Positions 47,130-60,374 are shown, numbered from the stretch's first letter. The stretch: 64,000 nt of DNA from Microvelia longipes (GCA_018340805.1 JACMZG010000008.1:16699007-16763006), one strand, 5' to 3'. Notes: generated from the letters alone by a model not told the origin. Made by a program: numbers and translations.

Positions 47130-47251
47130 TAAGTGTGTGACCTGATATGCGAACCTCAGACCTCCATGTCACAAAGGTACTGACCTTTGTAACAATACTG
47201 TTACTAATACTGCAGCCTTAACGACCTCAACCACGGAGCTGGCACACCTTT
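47130..47251 (-). mobile_element. Second SINE type, tRNA-like head (minus)
   Basis: On the minus strand the sequence reads AGCTCCGTGGTTGAGG and TCGTTAAGGC (A-box), and about 75 bp later GAGGTTCGCATATCAGG (B-box-like). The extra distance includes an ACAAAGGTCAGTACCTTTGT palindrome. The head is the same type as the 46-bp stub at 26172-26217, so it belongs to a different SINE family from the 19127 and 44757 pair. Boundaries are uncertain. Confidence 0.5.
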
Positions 47252-48026
47252 GACTATCAATATAATAAAATAAAATGTAGAAACTTAACTAATAACTTAT
47301 ATTATAGAACTTTTAAAATACAAAACACAAACAATGTGTGAAAATCAGACGTCAATTGATTTGATATAACCTTAACTCACTCTTAGAGAAGGTTTCAATG
47401 AGGTTACACATAGCCCCCTCAGGGCCCCAAAATGATGTTTCAATATGTTCAATGTATTGATAAACTATGTCCCTTTAAGTAATATATTGCTATGGCAAAA
47501 AACAATTTGTTTATATCAAATAAACACACAATAAAACTACAATAAAAACGACAATAAAACCAGTCGAAGGTAAGCTTGGCAATGTACTGAAGAAATCTAT
47601 ATTACTGATGAACTAGATTTTAAGCTTGTGCTGTTGAATTTTCGATATTATCTGTTTAATATTCTTCGGTATTTTGGTAACATCGGGGGAAAGGTGTCTT
47701 TGTTATATAGGAAGTGGGAAACAATCATCTGTTTCTTTTCAGCTACCCTCGTACTACACATTTTCAATGATTTAGTATTGTTTAACTTTTAATGTGCGAG
47801 CAGCCCATTAGCAATCATCATTGGTAACCTTGGTAAAAACTAACTAGGTAGTACTGTCAACCAATAAACAATAATAACCACAATAAACTGGTAATATCCT
47901 CACCTTTATTTACGTAGTCATTTATTATAGCCTTACCAAATGTTTTATGTTATAAAAATAACCAAAATAGTTACAGGTAATATTATTAGTATTCGTCACC
48001 ATTGTATATAATTTTTCATTTTTGTA
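47252..48026. other. Spacer with a dispersed-repeat fragment
   Basis: About 47290-47480 is an inverted relative of 27370-27560. The rest is unrecognised. Confidence 0.4.
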
Positions 48027-48345
48027 AAGACACAAGACGGGACTGAAATAACAACTTCTTACTTCTTTAAATGACTATATTTCGCCCGACCCCAGGCGTA
48101 CTCATGTCTACAAACAGAATAAAAATTTAAAAAATAATAACTTTAGGAGAATCTAACTTAGTCTATGTGTAGAAATAGGATTTTTAGACTAAGTTAGATT
48201 ATCCTATTTTGTTAACTAAATAAAGGTATAACTAAATTTAACTAAATTTTTATTATTTTTGTAGACATGAGTATGCCTGGGGTCAGGCGAAATATAGTCA
48301 TTTAAAGATATAAGAAGTTGTTATTCCAGTCCCGTCATGTGTCTT
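48027..48345. mobile_element. Foldback family E (about 319 bp)
   Basis: The outer arms (48027-48128 and 48244-48345) pair with few mismatches: AAGACACAAGACGGGACTG at the left end matches CAGTCCCGTCATGTGTCTT at the right. Each arm carries CGCCTGACCCCAGGC or its complement, next to GCGAAATATAGTC. An inner inverted repeat (AGAATCTAACTTAGTCT, 48152-48168; AGACTAAGTTAGATTATCCT, 48186-48205) nests inside. The GCCTGGGGTCAGGCGAAA hairpin plus GAAA layout is again hammerhead- or Penelope-pLTR-like. The element is non-coding. Confidence 0.78.
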
Positions 48346-50040
48346 AAAAAATTACTGGTAATCGGAGTTTATTTTTAGTTGAAAGAGACTAATTTTGGTT
48401 GGTGATGGTTATTATTGGTTCAAAGTGATTAATTTGATTGGCGAAGTTGGTTAATTCAAATTATATGTTTCAATTAAAACCCGGATTGGATTTGATGTAA
48501 AATTTTATAAATTAAGGTTTTATTGGTATTTTGAGGTGTCCATAGTCTAATGACACCTCAATTTCGCATTCACGCATGAGACAATTGATATTTTTGAGAT
48601 ATTTAAGTTTGTCAAATCTTTTTTTGAACATATTTGATTTAATTCTTGAAATTCATTATTAAAAATCTTAGACCTTATTTGCCAGCATATCAAACTTTTA
48701 TTTTAAATACCATTATAACAAGGTATTCTGTTGCGATTGTTACTTTTTTACGTTAACTATATTTTTAAATTTTTGACCAAATATAATCATTAACGCATTA
48801 CGTGAAAGAATAAAAATAATGATAAAAACGTATTAAAGCCGATGGTATTATTCTAACAAAATCCCCAAATATATTCTAGTTATATTAAACATGTCAAATA
48901 CATATGTGTTGCGTATAACAACAATATAATACCTACAAAAGACCAGGCGATACATTTTTGTGATAGTTAAATTTAACATTATCAGACGGAAAAATAAATG
49001 TTAATGAAACTATGTTAATTTATAAGGCTATCCTTGACTCTAACCTCTTAAAGCACTTGGAGCTTAGCATAGTTTCTGGACAAGTTCGTCAAAGTCAAGA
49101 TCTTGAGTGTAATTAACCCTGCTCCTAATCTGAAGGACCTCAGAAATTGATTTTAGTGAATTTTCTATAAAAAAATGAGCTTATTCGCGATTCAAAGAGA
49201 TAGTTATAAGGTTGGCAATACCAATGGCGGGAAAACGAAAGGGTGATCAAAAAAATTTATCATAGGATTAGCATGGGAGTCGATAAAAATTCTTCTTTTA
49301 TTTATTTATTGTTAGTTAATTTGTGATAAATGTGATGAAAATTATTAGAACGACAATCGGTGCTAAAAAATGTTTCGTAGATAAATATTTCGATAATTCC
49401 AGGATTTTAAATATAGAATCAGGCTCTTATCACTACAGACTTGGATTCGTCCGATTTAACCCAGAAATAATAAAACCTAAACGGATAATTTAAACAAACA
49501 TTTTACAAAAAGTGAATTTATTGAGTTATTAATTATTTTAGTGCGTAAATAAAATTGATTAATAAATTAAAACACCATTACGGTGAAAATCGGCTTCTTA
49601 TCAGTTAATTTAAATACCTGTTACAACTAATTTAAACAATTTAATGCAATTAAATGGTAATTTAGTGTGTTGTGCAAACAAAAAATTATTTAAAAATAAC
49701 ATTAATTAACATAAATAAAATAAAACACTATATTATGATCTTCATCTTCTTATCACTCAATTTAAATACTCGTGACAACCCATTAAAACGCTATTTTTCA
49801 ATAAAATTGTGATTCTACTGAGTTCATACGCCCTAAAATTAAATAAATTAAAGCACTTTGATAAAAAATTTAAAGAAATAATCGTCACAAATAAGAAAAA
49901 CCAAAAGACCCCATGAGGACTTTAACAACGATCACCCTTTCGTTATCAATTTCTTATCAGCGACGGTGGCGCTGCTACGGACTTTGAATCGCGAATACGG
50001 TTAGGGTCATAGAGAGGGGTAGGGGTGGGGTGGATCAAAT
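48346..50040. other. AT-rich spacer
   Basis: Nothing is recognised beyond short repeated motifs. The string AATCGCGAATAcGG-like at 49987-49999 and its inverse near 49186-49198 (ATTCGCGATTCAAAG / CTTTGAATCGCGAAT) bracket about 800 bp and may be the ends of an element (see findings). Confidence 0.4.
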
Positions 50041-50092
50041 ATATATATATTATATATATATATATATTATATATATTATATATATATATAGT
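50041..50092. repeat. TA microsatellite
   Basis: Interrupted (TA)n. It is followed by a diverged family D fragment (50093-50340) with TGTGTGACGTCATTAACC. Confidence 0.9.
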
Positions 50093-50340
50093 GTATGTAT
50101 GAGACGTTTTTATGGGATATACTTATTCTATTAGGAGATAACTTTCGAACGCTTTCTTGAATCGAAATAAACATGGTACATAAATCAAACTTGTTAATGT
50201 CTAGATCCATATTGTTTATGAAATATGTGTGACGTCATTAACCGAAATTAATGACCCCACAAACATTTCAAAAAATAATAAATCTCCATAAAGTGTTTAG
50301 ATTAGGCTGATGATACTTTCTGGCCGACTCTCGCCACCCC

Positions 50341-51699
50341 ACTCATTGTATTAGCATTTTTTAGTTTACCAGCATTAGTGAAATATAACGTTTATTAGCG
50401 CTCATATAATTTTAATATCTCCACTGTCTGATATTTGTTTAATTCTGATAAAAGAGGTTTATGTGCTTTTGGTGGTTTAGTATTATTTATTTCTTTCAGC
50501 TGTAGTGCTAAAACTAGTATACTATCAGCCATGTGTTAAAAACTCTCTTAAGTCTGTTAAAAAATGTCTTTGATTACCAGGCAAGGTTTTCCAGCTAAAT
50601 GAGCGATAGATAAGGTAGGTAGACAGTGTTGAACATGATATAAAAGAAATAAATAAATTCTGAAGCCATAAATGTAAGTTAAAGTTTCATTTTTCAGAAG
50701 TAATATTAAATTTTACTAATATTAATATATATTAATATTATATATTTATTATATAAATATTAATATTAAATTTAGTAATATTAATATTATATTATTATGT
50801 CTTTTATTTCACTGCTAGCTCACCGGTGGGCGGATTATATCATGCGGTAGATTTCTGAGGTGGATCTGGGCTGACAAATATATAAAAACCTGCCCACTTA
50901 CTAGCTACAAGCACCTTTTTTAAGGAGCTTGTAGGTTGTAAACACAGACCCACCAAGTCCAACTACTGGGAGTTCTTAGTTGAATTAAAAGACAAGCCAA
51001 TAATGAGTGATACAATGGATCTGACTCCTTACTTCTCAGTGCCTTCAATACTAACAAACCTATAAACCAGCATAACCGTTGTGCATTGTATGAACAATCT
51101 CCTTGAATAATAACACTGATATAAGTTCATTAATTTATTGTTCTCAGAGATGCAAGCATTAATGTAATACACCGAAAAACAATTTAAACCATTAAATAAT
51201 TGTAAAATGTAGCTTTATTCTATTAAATGCAACACTTCGGGGTTGTAACGAATGCCCAGAGGCGTATTTAGGATTACAGACACCCTTGGCTATAGGAAAT
51301 TTTTACGGGGGAGACATCCCTATTGAATGTCGTGAATCTAGCATTTTCGAGACAACAAACAAATTTTCTCATAATATACTATTGCAATACAAAAATACAT
51401 ATAAAAGTATTAAAAGCATCAAAAATATATTTTATTGGTAAATGAAAAAGGGCCGAATGTCCCTTTTCCTTAATATCAATCAACTCAAGTGTAAAATTCA
51501 TCTAATATTTTGCTACCCTAGGCTAAAGCTTTATAGCCTTTAAGGCATAACCATAAATGACTCGTTTTGTGAGTTTCTTGGAGTAAAGTTTCTTCTTGGC
51601 GGATGAGCCAAGAGTGAGCAACAGTTGAAACGAGGTGTAATAGCGCCTGCCACTTATTTTCCTCTAGGAGTGCCATAATGCATAAAATTCTGGCACAGG
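50341..51699. other. AT-rich spacer
   Basis: A self-complementary TAATATTAATA-rich tract lies at 50700-50795. No gene is recognised. Confidence 0.4.
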
Positions 51700-52005
51700 A
51701 GACCGCATGCCGGGTGAATTTCCATTGAAATACTTGCTTCCGTGTTCCGTGTTTAACAATCCATTTCTTGCTTAAGTTGCCGATTAATGCTTTATAACTT
51801 GATCTGTAGTATGACTACTTGTTACTTAATTTGTCTTGACTTTTCAGATAAAAAGCGAATATTTTTCCCCTCAGTTACACAAACAAAACTATACTCATTC
51901 TTCCATTAACAATAAAGATAAGTCTCAGCACCATTATTTACATCTATTTTAAGCTCAGTTAATGCTTATCTTTGATAGCTTTTAGCGAATTTCCTTTGAT
52001 CCGTC
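51700..52005 (+). mobile_element. Foldback family B, half copy
   Basis: It matches the left arm and centre of 16710-17117 (shared CCATTTCTTGCTTAAG, TTAATGCTTTATAACTT, CAGTTACACAAACAAAAC, GCGAATTTCCTTTGAT) but lacks the returning right arm. It therefore shows what a single-armed member looks like. Confidence 0.7.
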
Positions 52006-55000
52006 ACGCTTTAATGTATACATGTGTGCTTATTTCCAATCGATTGGTCCAATTGCCGATTTTAACAAATTTAGTATTTTTTTTAAATTATTATGTCATG
52101 TATGACATGCTTAATAATGTCAACCCAATTTAAACCCTCCAAAACATTTTAAAACAATTTTATCCTCCAGGAAGCAAAACTAGACCTACTATAATATAAT
52201 ACTCGGCTAAAGTCAGTTGACAGCTGACTAAAAAATGTGGGGGGAAAAAATTCTATTGGTTTAGATCGACCGCGCCCCTTCCCTCTTCACTTCATGCCAA
52301 CCTCGGTACAAAAAAATACCTTTTTCGTAAATAAAATCATATAAAGACAACACTAGTAATAAAGATTTGTAACCTCGCTTCGCTTTTATTTCCCTCATTG
52401 TACATTTGGTCTGTTTGAGTTCGTTTTATTTTATTTCAATCGGTTCAATTCATCCAATTATTGCAGAGTTGTAAAATGAACTTAATTCCTATATTTGACA
52501 CATGGACATTGATGTATTATTCAAGCATTTCGTGCTCTTTGAGTACAGCACAGGGTCTGTGGTCTGTCAATCAAGAGACAGCATTTTTTTTTGCAAAATG
52601 CCATGTCTTCCAATAGATGACAGTCTTGCCTTTGTAAGTCATGAATGCGTATTTTGTCATATACTTTCTATAATATGAAACAATACGCATTCAATTATAC
52701 AATCTTGACACAAAAAAGCAGTTGGTATTGGAAAAAAGTAATTATAGCTGACGATTTAAATAAACTTTTATCATAGAACTATTATGATCGATTGCATTAC
52801 GTAATTAACAATTTTAGGTCACTTAATTCATACTTCCAAAGCTGGAGCAAATATCTAAGCTTTATAATAAGACAAAAGACATCAAAATTGCTACACACTT
52901 TTTCAGCACCTGTACTGATCTTAGATCTTATGAATAAAAAAAGTTGGTGTCTGTATGGATTGATGTGTGGGTTACAAGTACTTACACTTTTCTTGTGGAC
53001 ACGATACAGGTCGAATGACTGTACCTGTACCTATTAAAAAAACTCTAAATCCTGAATCATTTAAAAATTGTCAAAAACTAGTTTAAAAAATTCATTTCTG
53101 ATTTCTTGTGGTAGGTAAATGTGTTTTGAGTTATAGAAGACCTCAACCACACTTTTGGCTAGCATAGGTTTAGAGGTGTTTCAATAGAACGGACCGCAAA
53201 GCGACCTGTCTTTATGTCAATTAAAAAAAATAAATAAATAGGGAAATCCGTTTCTATATTAGTAGTTTGTTTAGGTTCATCCGAAGATTTTGTTTTTATC
53301 ACTAAGTTTAGAGAGCAAATTAGATTCTTTTACGCACAATATTTGTTTTATTAAAATCTCAGAACAAAACAAAAACTAGATTACACCTGAGTTTAGTCAG
53401 ATATAATATCTACCAACAAATATACGATTATGAAACATAGGAAAAGTTTATTGTTATTGTGTAATGACCAAAAGATTCACTTTTTAAAGAAACCTCATTT
53501 TTATAATATACCCTTTTATAAATTTTCAAAAGCTATTTTATATAATTTTAACCCAAAAAGTGAACCCGAGCGCATCATTTTAAGTTGATTGAATAGAAGT
53601 CTAAAAATTGTAGGTATAGAATACGCATCCTTAATGATGTGTTTAATGCTTTCTTAATTTCAGATTGCATAAAGCAAGATATAGGGGTCATCATTTCTAG
53701 GATAATAATCTCTCTTCACAGGACCTTCCAGGAGGTGCCCTTGAATTCAACACTTTAAGACTAAGGACATCCATCCTTTCTTTCTCTATATTTAGTTTTA
53801 ATTCTCAGTCCACCCCTATATTTTATCATTTATAATGATCTAATAAATTGAATTTTACGTTTATCTTTATTTAATATACCTACAATTTAAATTCATTTTG
53901 GGTTTCAAGTTTTAAATAAAAAGTTAAAATAGGGATGAAAGAATGTACCTAATTTGATTTGAAAATTTGAAAGAATAACTGGTTTTTAATTTGTATTATA
54001 GGAGGAGTTTCACACTCGCTTTTTTAAAAGATTTTCGAGTAAATGGTGTTAATCGTGTAATGAGAACAGAGGAATAATAATTAAGTTGGAGAGTAAGTGT
54101 TAAGATTAAGTTGTAATAATAAAGTTGTATTGATGGTAGATTGTGGAGAATAGGTGTTTGTTGCATGAAGAATGTGAGTTGAAAGACACGTTAGGACACA
54201 AAAGAAAATTTTGGATTTAATGAATGATTGTAAGAGATTTTTCCCCGGAAATATTTTTATCTGCGGCCAATATTCTGTCCCTTCTCCTAAAGTGCAAGGC
54301 TACAAAATTGGAATAATAATAAAAAGAATAAGAATAATAATAATAAAGCCCTTATTTTATAAATAGAATATAAATAAACAAGACCAGAACAAATTAAAAT
54401 ATATTCTAATCCGTCCAAATCCTATTCATTTAATTTAGCATTTTCTTAAATTATTCAAAATTCAAATAATAACCTAAAAATGCTACTGACTGATTCTATT
54501 TTCCCAAAAAATAGTAGAGAATATGTAAAATTTTCAAAAATATGTGAGTTCAAACCATTTAAACCAATCGATATTATTTTATATGAACAAAGCATTAATA
54601 ATTTTAATAGAAATTTTGCAATCACAGACTTAACATAAACTTTTAGTCCACCCTGCATCTTTATATTATGTAACCTTTGTTCGAGTTTGGCAATCTGATA
54701 AAATATAACTTGCAAGTAAATCTAAAATGCGATTACTTGCATAAAAAGCACTATTTTGTCCTTACAAAATTCCAAATAGTATTAATAAACACAACATTTT
54801 ACACAACTCTAACTCCACTGCAAGGATCTTATCTTCTTCAGTGATCTTTGGTGTTATAACCTTTGGTTGGTTTTTTGTTTTACATTTTGGTATTCATCTG
54901 AATAAGTTCATTTAATAATAACTAACAATAATGATGAATAAATTAATTATAATTTTTATATTTAGATACCAGTATAAAAGACGAGAAATCATAGACGCGT

Positions 55001-56040
55001 TTATCCTAAATCTAAGTTTTTCAAATAAGAATCATATCATGTAAAAAGTAGTCAGGCGTTTTGATGCGTTCGGGTTGTAGTTAACGCTGTTCTTTAAGTG
55101 CAATTTTTTTTCTTATTACAACAACAAAGATGATCTTCTTCACATCCTTAGAAATAGCATTTTCCAAAAAAATGAAAAACTCCTCATGAAAAATGTTTTA
55201 TAAATCCTTGAAAACAGATTTTTACAGGAATTGCTTAATCATTCCGTTTATTACTTAAAAAATAAAATGTTTGGTCATTTCACAGCAATCCAAGAATTAC
55301 TGCGACCATAATGAGGCATAACATGAAAATTCATACTTATAAAAAAGGAAATGGAAAAGAAAAGATGAAGCCAGGACTTCTTTATATCCTTAACAAGTTC
55401 AATTGTATCTAAAATAAAAAGGTTTCATCCTGTTTTTAAAAAGATTCAGGATTATGATCAGATCATTTAGTTCAAAGAAATGGAGTTCAAATATTAATGT
55501 ATGTATTACTGTATTATGTCATAATTAAAGAACAAGATTAATTGTTATTTTAAGGATTATTTCCTTTGATTAAATTGAACAGTAATTAGTCATTACAAGC
55601 AAATATTGTTAATGACATTTTCACAATAGAAAGGTAGTTACTAATCAATTTTATTTCTCTGACAAATGAATTGGTCATTTTATGTCATGAAAGATGACCG
55701 AAAATAACAAAAGGGCTTCTCTTTTATTGAGTTGAGTGAACTTTTAAACTAATGAAATATTGGCCATGTGATGACTTGTGAAGAACTATCTATATCTTCA
55801 TAACAATAGATAATCTGACTCCCCCGCGAGATGTGGACGCTGGACAATAGTAGATGGATTAAAAGAAATCTTTGTATCTGCAGGTAGGAATGACCTCTGT
55901 CAGGAATTAACTAATCACAATCAGATCAGTGAACTTAACATATCTATAATAGATCATCGTAGACACCTCATAGATATCACATAAAGAATGTATAAATGCA
56001 TTTAACCTTCTATTCTCTCTTGAGTTAGTATTTTTTTTTT
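52006..56040. other. Long AT-rich stretch, no supported gene
   Basis: Open frames at 52792-53037 (plus) and 54455-54715 (minus) have no recognisable motifs. A GAAT/AATAAT-rich tract lies at 54310-54350. Nothing else can be named. Confidence 0.4.
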
Positions 56041-56229
56041 AATTTTCCAGTGAAATATTTCAGTTTTTTTCTAGTAAAATACTAGTTAAACTTAATAATT
56101 TTTAATTTTCCAATGTAATATTTCAGTTTCTTTTTCTAGTAAAATACTAGTTAAACTTAATATTTTTTTAATTTTCCAATGAAATATTTCAGTTTTTTGT
56201 CTAGTAAAATACTAGTTAAACTTAATAAT
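56041..56229. repeat. Tandem repeat, about 63-66-bp unit, three copies
   Basis: Units starting at 56041, 56104 and 56170 share AATTTTCCAATGAAATATTT, then CAGTTTTT and CTAGTAAAATACTAGTTAAA. The TAGTAAAATACTA core is itself palindromic. Confidence 0.93.
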
Positions 56230-59119
56230 AGTTATAGCCAAATTACTATATCGCTATTATTTATTTTTCATTCATAAAAAATAGGCTTTTCATTTATTTT
56301 CTACAAGTAGATATTTTAAAATATATTGGAAATTAAGGTGCAGTATGGCACGTTGAATAAGGAACACACTGGAGCAATTAAAGAATTTAAACAAAGGTTT
56401 ATCCTTTGCTCAAATTCTTCAATTGTCATTTTCTATAATTCTACTTATTCTAATTTATTATAATGATATTAAATAATTATTTATAAATAAATTGTTAATT
56501 ATAATAAATAAGTATAAATTATTGTATACTAATTTTTCTATAATCTAAAATTACCTTTTTTTTCCCCTACATAAATCATCCAATTATTACGTATTTCAAT
56601 TTATTATTTAAAAAAAAAATTTCACTTTTAATTTTCAATTCACATTGAATGAATGAAGGACCATTTATTTGATCATAAATATGCACAATTTATAATTGCA
56701 ATCTATAATGATTTCTGCTAACATTCTTTAGATCTAAATCAGCATAAGCTTGTGGTCCTATAAGTTTATTAAACATAAACTTAAATACATTTCATATAAT
56801 TAGTTTTTATAAAATCTTTTACTTACACATTAGATACATTTTTTTTTATTTTTATTTTACAATACATTTATTTATTCAATTTCTTTGTTTTTATACAAAT
56901 TTTTTTACGACATACATTTTAAATATTTTACAAAATTGTTTTTGTATCCTTTTTGTGTTTTTTTTAATATTGTTATATTAATATTATTCAACTTATAAAA
57001 GTACAAATGATACATTATTTTGCTAATACAAAAATATAGAAGTTTCCTTATTATATGTTATTTTTTGATTTTATGTCACTTTCTTCATCCTGTTGTATAG
57101 ATTGAACGATGTAATTTAAATCCAATTTGGTTATTTCTAATAGACGAACCATGCCATTTATGAATCCTTTTTTATCAACGCAAAAAATGCCTTTTCTATC
57201 TCTCCAAATAAACTTATAGTGCCTTCACAATGAGTTGGTCTCAACGAATTTTGGTTTTATATAACTTTTGTTAAGTTTAGTGCAATTCTTCATAATAAGT
57301 TTGATGTATTTTAAATGTAAGTGATTTTTGCTGGTTTCACCATATATGCATCATCAGCATTTTGTGGTGAAATTTGCTTAATTAATATATCTCTGTTTTT
57401 TTTTTAAACAAGTTCTTTATTGGCAAAAGTAATACAATATTTATTTTGTGCATACCGGAGCCATATTATATTTATTGATATATATATCTCTGTTTAATTT
57501 TAAGTTCTCTGTAAATATGTACCTGATCCTCACCAATATAATTCACAAATAACACCAGTTAATTGTGTCCCTCCATATCACGGCTTTGAACTTCCATTTG
57601 GTACTTCATTTAATTTATTTATTTTCTTAGTTGTTTGTTTTATTCATTGAGCTTATTAATAATATTTTTCAATATCTTTAATTCAGAAGAAGTAGCTAGT
57701 TTCTTATCGTCGATCATAAGAAGGGAGTATAGTATTAATGTGTCTTAGAGAAATCAAAATGTTGGCATTATTAACTCTAAAAGATGTTACGCTTCCTATA
57801 AGGAATAAGGTTAATTTAACGTATAAGGAAAATTGTTGTGTTGGCCCTAAAAATCCGAAACCGAGGTTTCCCCATATTTATTCGTTTTTAGGCAATTTAT
57901 GACTTTCTGACAGCATGCTGTCTGTGTGCTGTGTGTGTGTGTGTGCTGTCTATGTGTGTCTATGGGTGCTGTCTGTGTGTATGTCCTGTCTGTGTGGAGT
58001 ATAACTCCAAATACGTTTGTGCAAGTGAGTTGAAACTTGGCACACAAGTCAGACTTTAGGTCTAGTTGTGCTGCCTGGAAGATGATATTTTTCAGTTAAC
58101 AATAATCTATTTGATGAATCATAAAAATGCTTTGAAAATTCAATAAAAATTTGACCATTATAGTTGACAATGGACACAAATGTACATCTAAAGGTTTTCA
58201 ATAGATCCTCAAAATTTCATTATTATTCTTAAATTTAATTAACCTAAGGCTATAACGCCCTAGATATTTGGTTAGCTAATAATTCTGAGGTCGAACGCAG
58301 CGAGAATAAAGTAATACCGCTATAGGCGGATAATCACTACATTGTGTGGAATAGTGAAGCGAGTCTGAAGTCATAACACCTTAGACTTTAGATTACCATT
58401 CTATTCTGAGGACGAGCGAAGCGACTCCGAAGTATCCGATTTTTATGTTTTATTTTACGTGTTTTTTATTAAACAAAATTTGTATAAAAACCATAGTACT
58501 TTAACTATTGGCGGCCACTCGAGTATCTGCACACCCGGCTCTTACATAAAGACCGTCCCTGATCAAATGAACACAGGCTTATATATTGTTTCTAATAATA
58601 AAGAACTTATGAACCCTAAATATCGCAGTCCATTCTAAAAGAGCATTCTGGATGCACCACTGTTTGGCAGGTAATGATTTATTAAAACATGAGCTACTTG
58701 CCTGTCATTAAGAAACGTAGTCGCAGAGCCTCGTCACATACTCTAGGCCACGAAACATGTTTTGCTACCCTAAATAAACGTAAATGCTTACTCATATAAA
58801 GATTTTCAGAGTTATTTTTAATGTATCTTTTAATTCAAGATTATAATTGAAACGTTTGAAAGTCAATGTCTAACGAAATGAAATCTGTAATGTAAGATTA
58901 GTCACAGACCTAGGCTTTATAAGACAAGTTCAAAGTACCAGACATAGAGACAGATATTAAGGTTCTCTGATGTACCACTGAGAACTCATCGTATTACGCC
59001 ACTGTCTAAAAGGTACTTGCTTTGTATAAGTGCAAGGAGTCGGGCACTCCGTGAGAACCCGACCTTGGCGCTGTGAACCTGGAGTAGAACCTCCACCCCC
59101 CTAGTAGAGCTCCCGAGTC
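56230..59119. other. AT-rich spacer with family D-like fragment
   Basis: A G/T-rich microsatellite-like run (TGTGTGCTGTCTATG-type) lies at 57920-58000. About 58015-58460 resembles family D in inverted orientation (GAGTTGAAACTTGGCACAC; GACGAGCGAAGCGACTCCGA). The GC-rich segment from 59020 leads into the gene 4 promoter. Confidence 0.4.
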
Positions 59120-59126
59120 TATAAAA
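59120..59126 (+). promoter_or_regulatory. TATA box of probable gene 4
   Basis: TATAAAA is followed 32 bp later by an initiator-like CACAGTAT (59151-59158), within an unusually GC-rich block (59020-59200). A 5' leader of about 60 bases would precede the ATG at 59216. Spacing is as expected for an arthropod TATA-Inr promoter. Confidence 0.55.
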
Positions 59127-59215
59127 TCATTGTACTTTTGGGCCGCCACGCACAGTATAGTGTAATTCTCACTTCTGCGAACCTCGCCCCGACACGTATA
59201 GCATTAATTTAAATT

Positions 59216-59236
59216 ATGACTTCTCCCATTATCAAG
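59216..59236 (+). CDS. Gene 4, first coding exon (partial gene)
   Basis: ATG ACT TCT CCC ATT ATC AAG encodes MTSPIIK and is followed by a GTAATG donor at 59237, giving a phase-0 junction. The signal-peptide exons of genes 1-3 all begin in phase 0 with a hydrophobic run and lack a start codon. This exon is exactly the kind of piece they need, and it lies downstream of a good TATA-Inr promoter on the same strand. The next exon probably lies in the gap (59541-60374) or beyond 64000. That it belongs to the same family is inference from phase, size and position. Confidence 0.5.
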
Positions 59237-59540
59237 GTAATGTCCCTTACCTTTTAATTACTTTCTTATCTATATCTAATCTCTCTTATCTATCTTTAAT
59301 TGTCTGTTAGTTTTTCAAACTTATTTTTTTTTTTAAAAAATGCGAATTCTAGATATTCAAGTTGTGAAAATTAGTAAATTAGATCAAACACGTTTTCAGC
59401 CTCCAGGTATATTTAAGGAGAGTATGTATTACAAACAAAGTCACTGGGAACTCAAATTTTTAATATTCATTGTAGTTTCAAAATGATTGCTGTAAAAATT
59501 GATTTTAATAATTAGCAGTGGAGTTATGATTAAAAGATAA

Positions 59541-60374
59541 NNNNNNNNNNNNNNNNNNNNNNNNNNNNNNNNNNNNNNNNNNNNNNNNNNNNNNNNNNNN
59601 NNNNNNNNNNNNNNNNNNNNNNNNNNNNNNNNNNNNNNNNNNNNNNNNNNNNNNNNNNNNNNNNNNNNNNNNNNNNNNNNNNNNNNNNNNNNNNNNNNNN
59701 NNNNNNNNNNNNNNNNNNNNNNNNNNNNNNNNNNNNNNNNNNNNNNNNNNNNNNNNNNNNNNNNNNNNNNNNNNNNNNNNNNNNNNNNNNNNNNNNNNNN
59801 NNNNNNNNNNNNNNNNNNNNNNNNNNNNNNNNNNNNNNNNNNNNNNNNNNNNNNNNNNNNNNNNNNNNNNNNNNNNNNNNNNNNNNNNNNNNNNNNNNNN
59901 NNNNNNNNNNNNNNNNNNNNNNNNNNNNNNNNNNNNNNNNNNNNNNNNNNNNNNNNNNNNNNNNNNNNNNNNNNNNNNNNNNNNNNNNNNNNNNNNNNNN
60001 NNNNNNNNNNNNNNNNNNNNNNNNNNNNNNNNNNNNNNNNNNNNNNNNNNNNNNNNNNNNNNNNNNNNNNNNNNNNNNNNNNNNNNNNNNNNNNNNNNNN
60101 NNNNNNNNNNNNNNNNNNNNNNNNNNNNNNNNNNNNNNNNNNNNNNNNNNNNNNNNNNNNNNNNNNNNNNNNNNNNNNNNNNNNNNNNNNNNNNNNNNNN
60201 NNNNNNNNNNNNNNNNNNNNNNNNNNNNNNNNNNNNNNNNNNNNNNNNNNNNNNNNNNNNNNNNNNNNNNNNNNNNNNNNNNNNNNNNNNNNNNNNNNNN
60301 NNNNNNNNNNNNNNNNNNNNNNNNNNNNNNNNNNNNNNNNNNNNNNNNNNNNNNNNNNNNNNNNNNNNNNNNNN
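59541..60374. other. Assembly gap (834 N)
   Basis: A run of unknown bases. Apparent open frames that cross it are artefacts. It may hide gene 4 exons. Confidence 0.99.
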
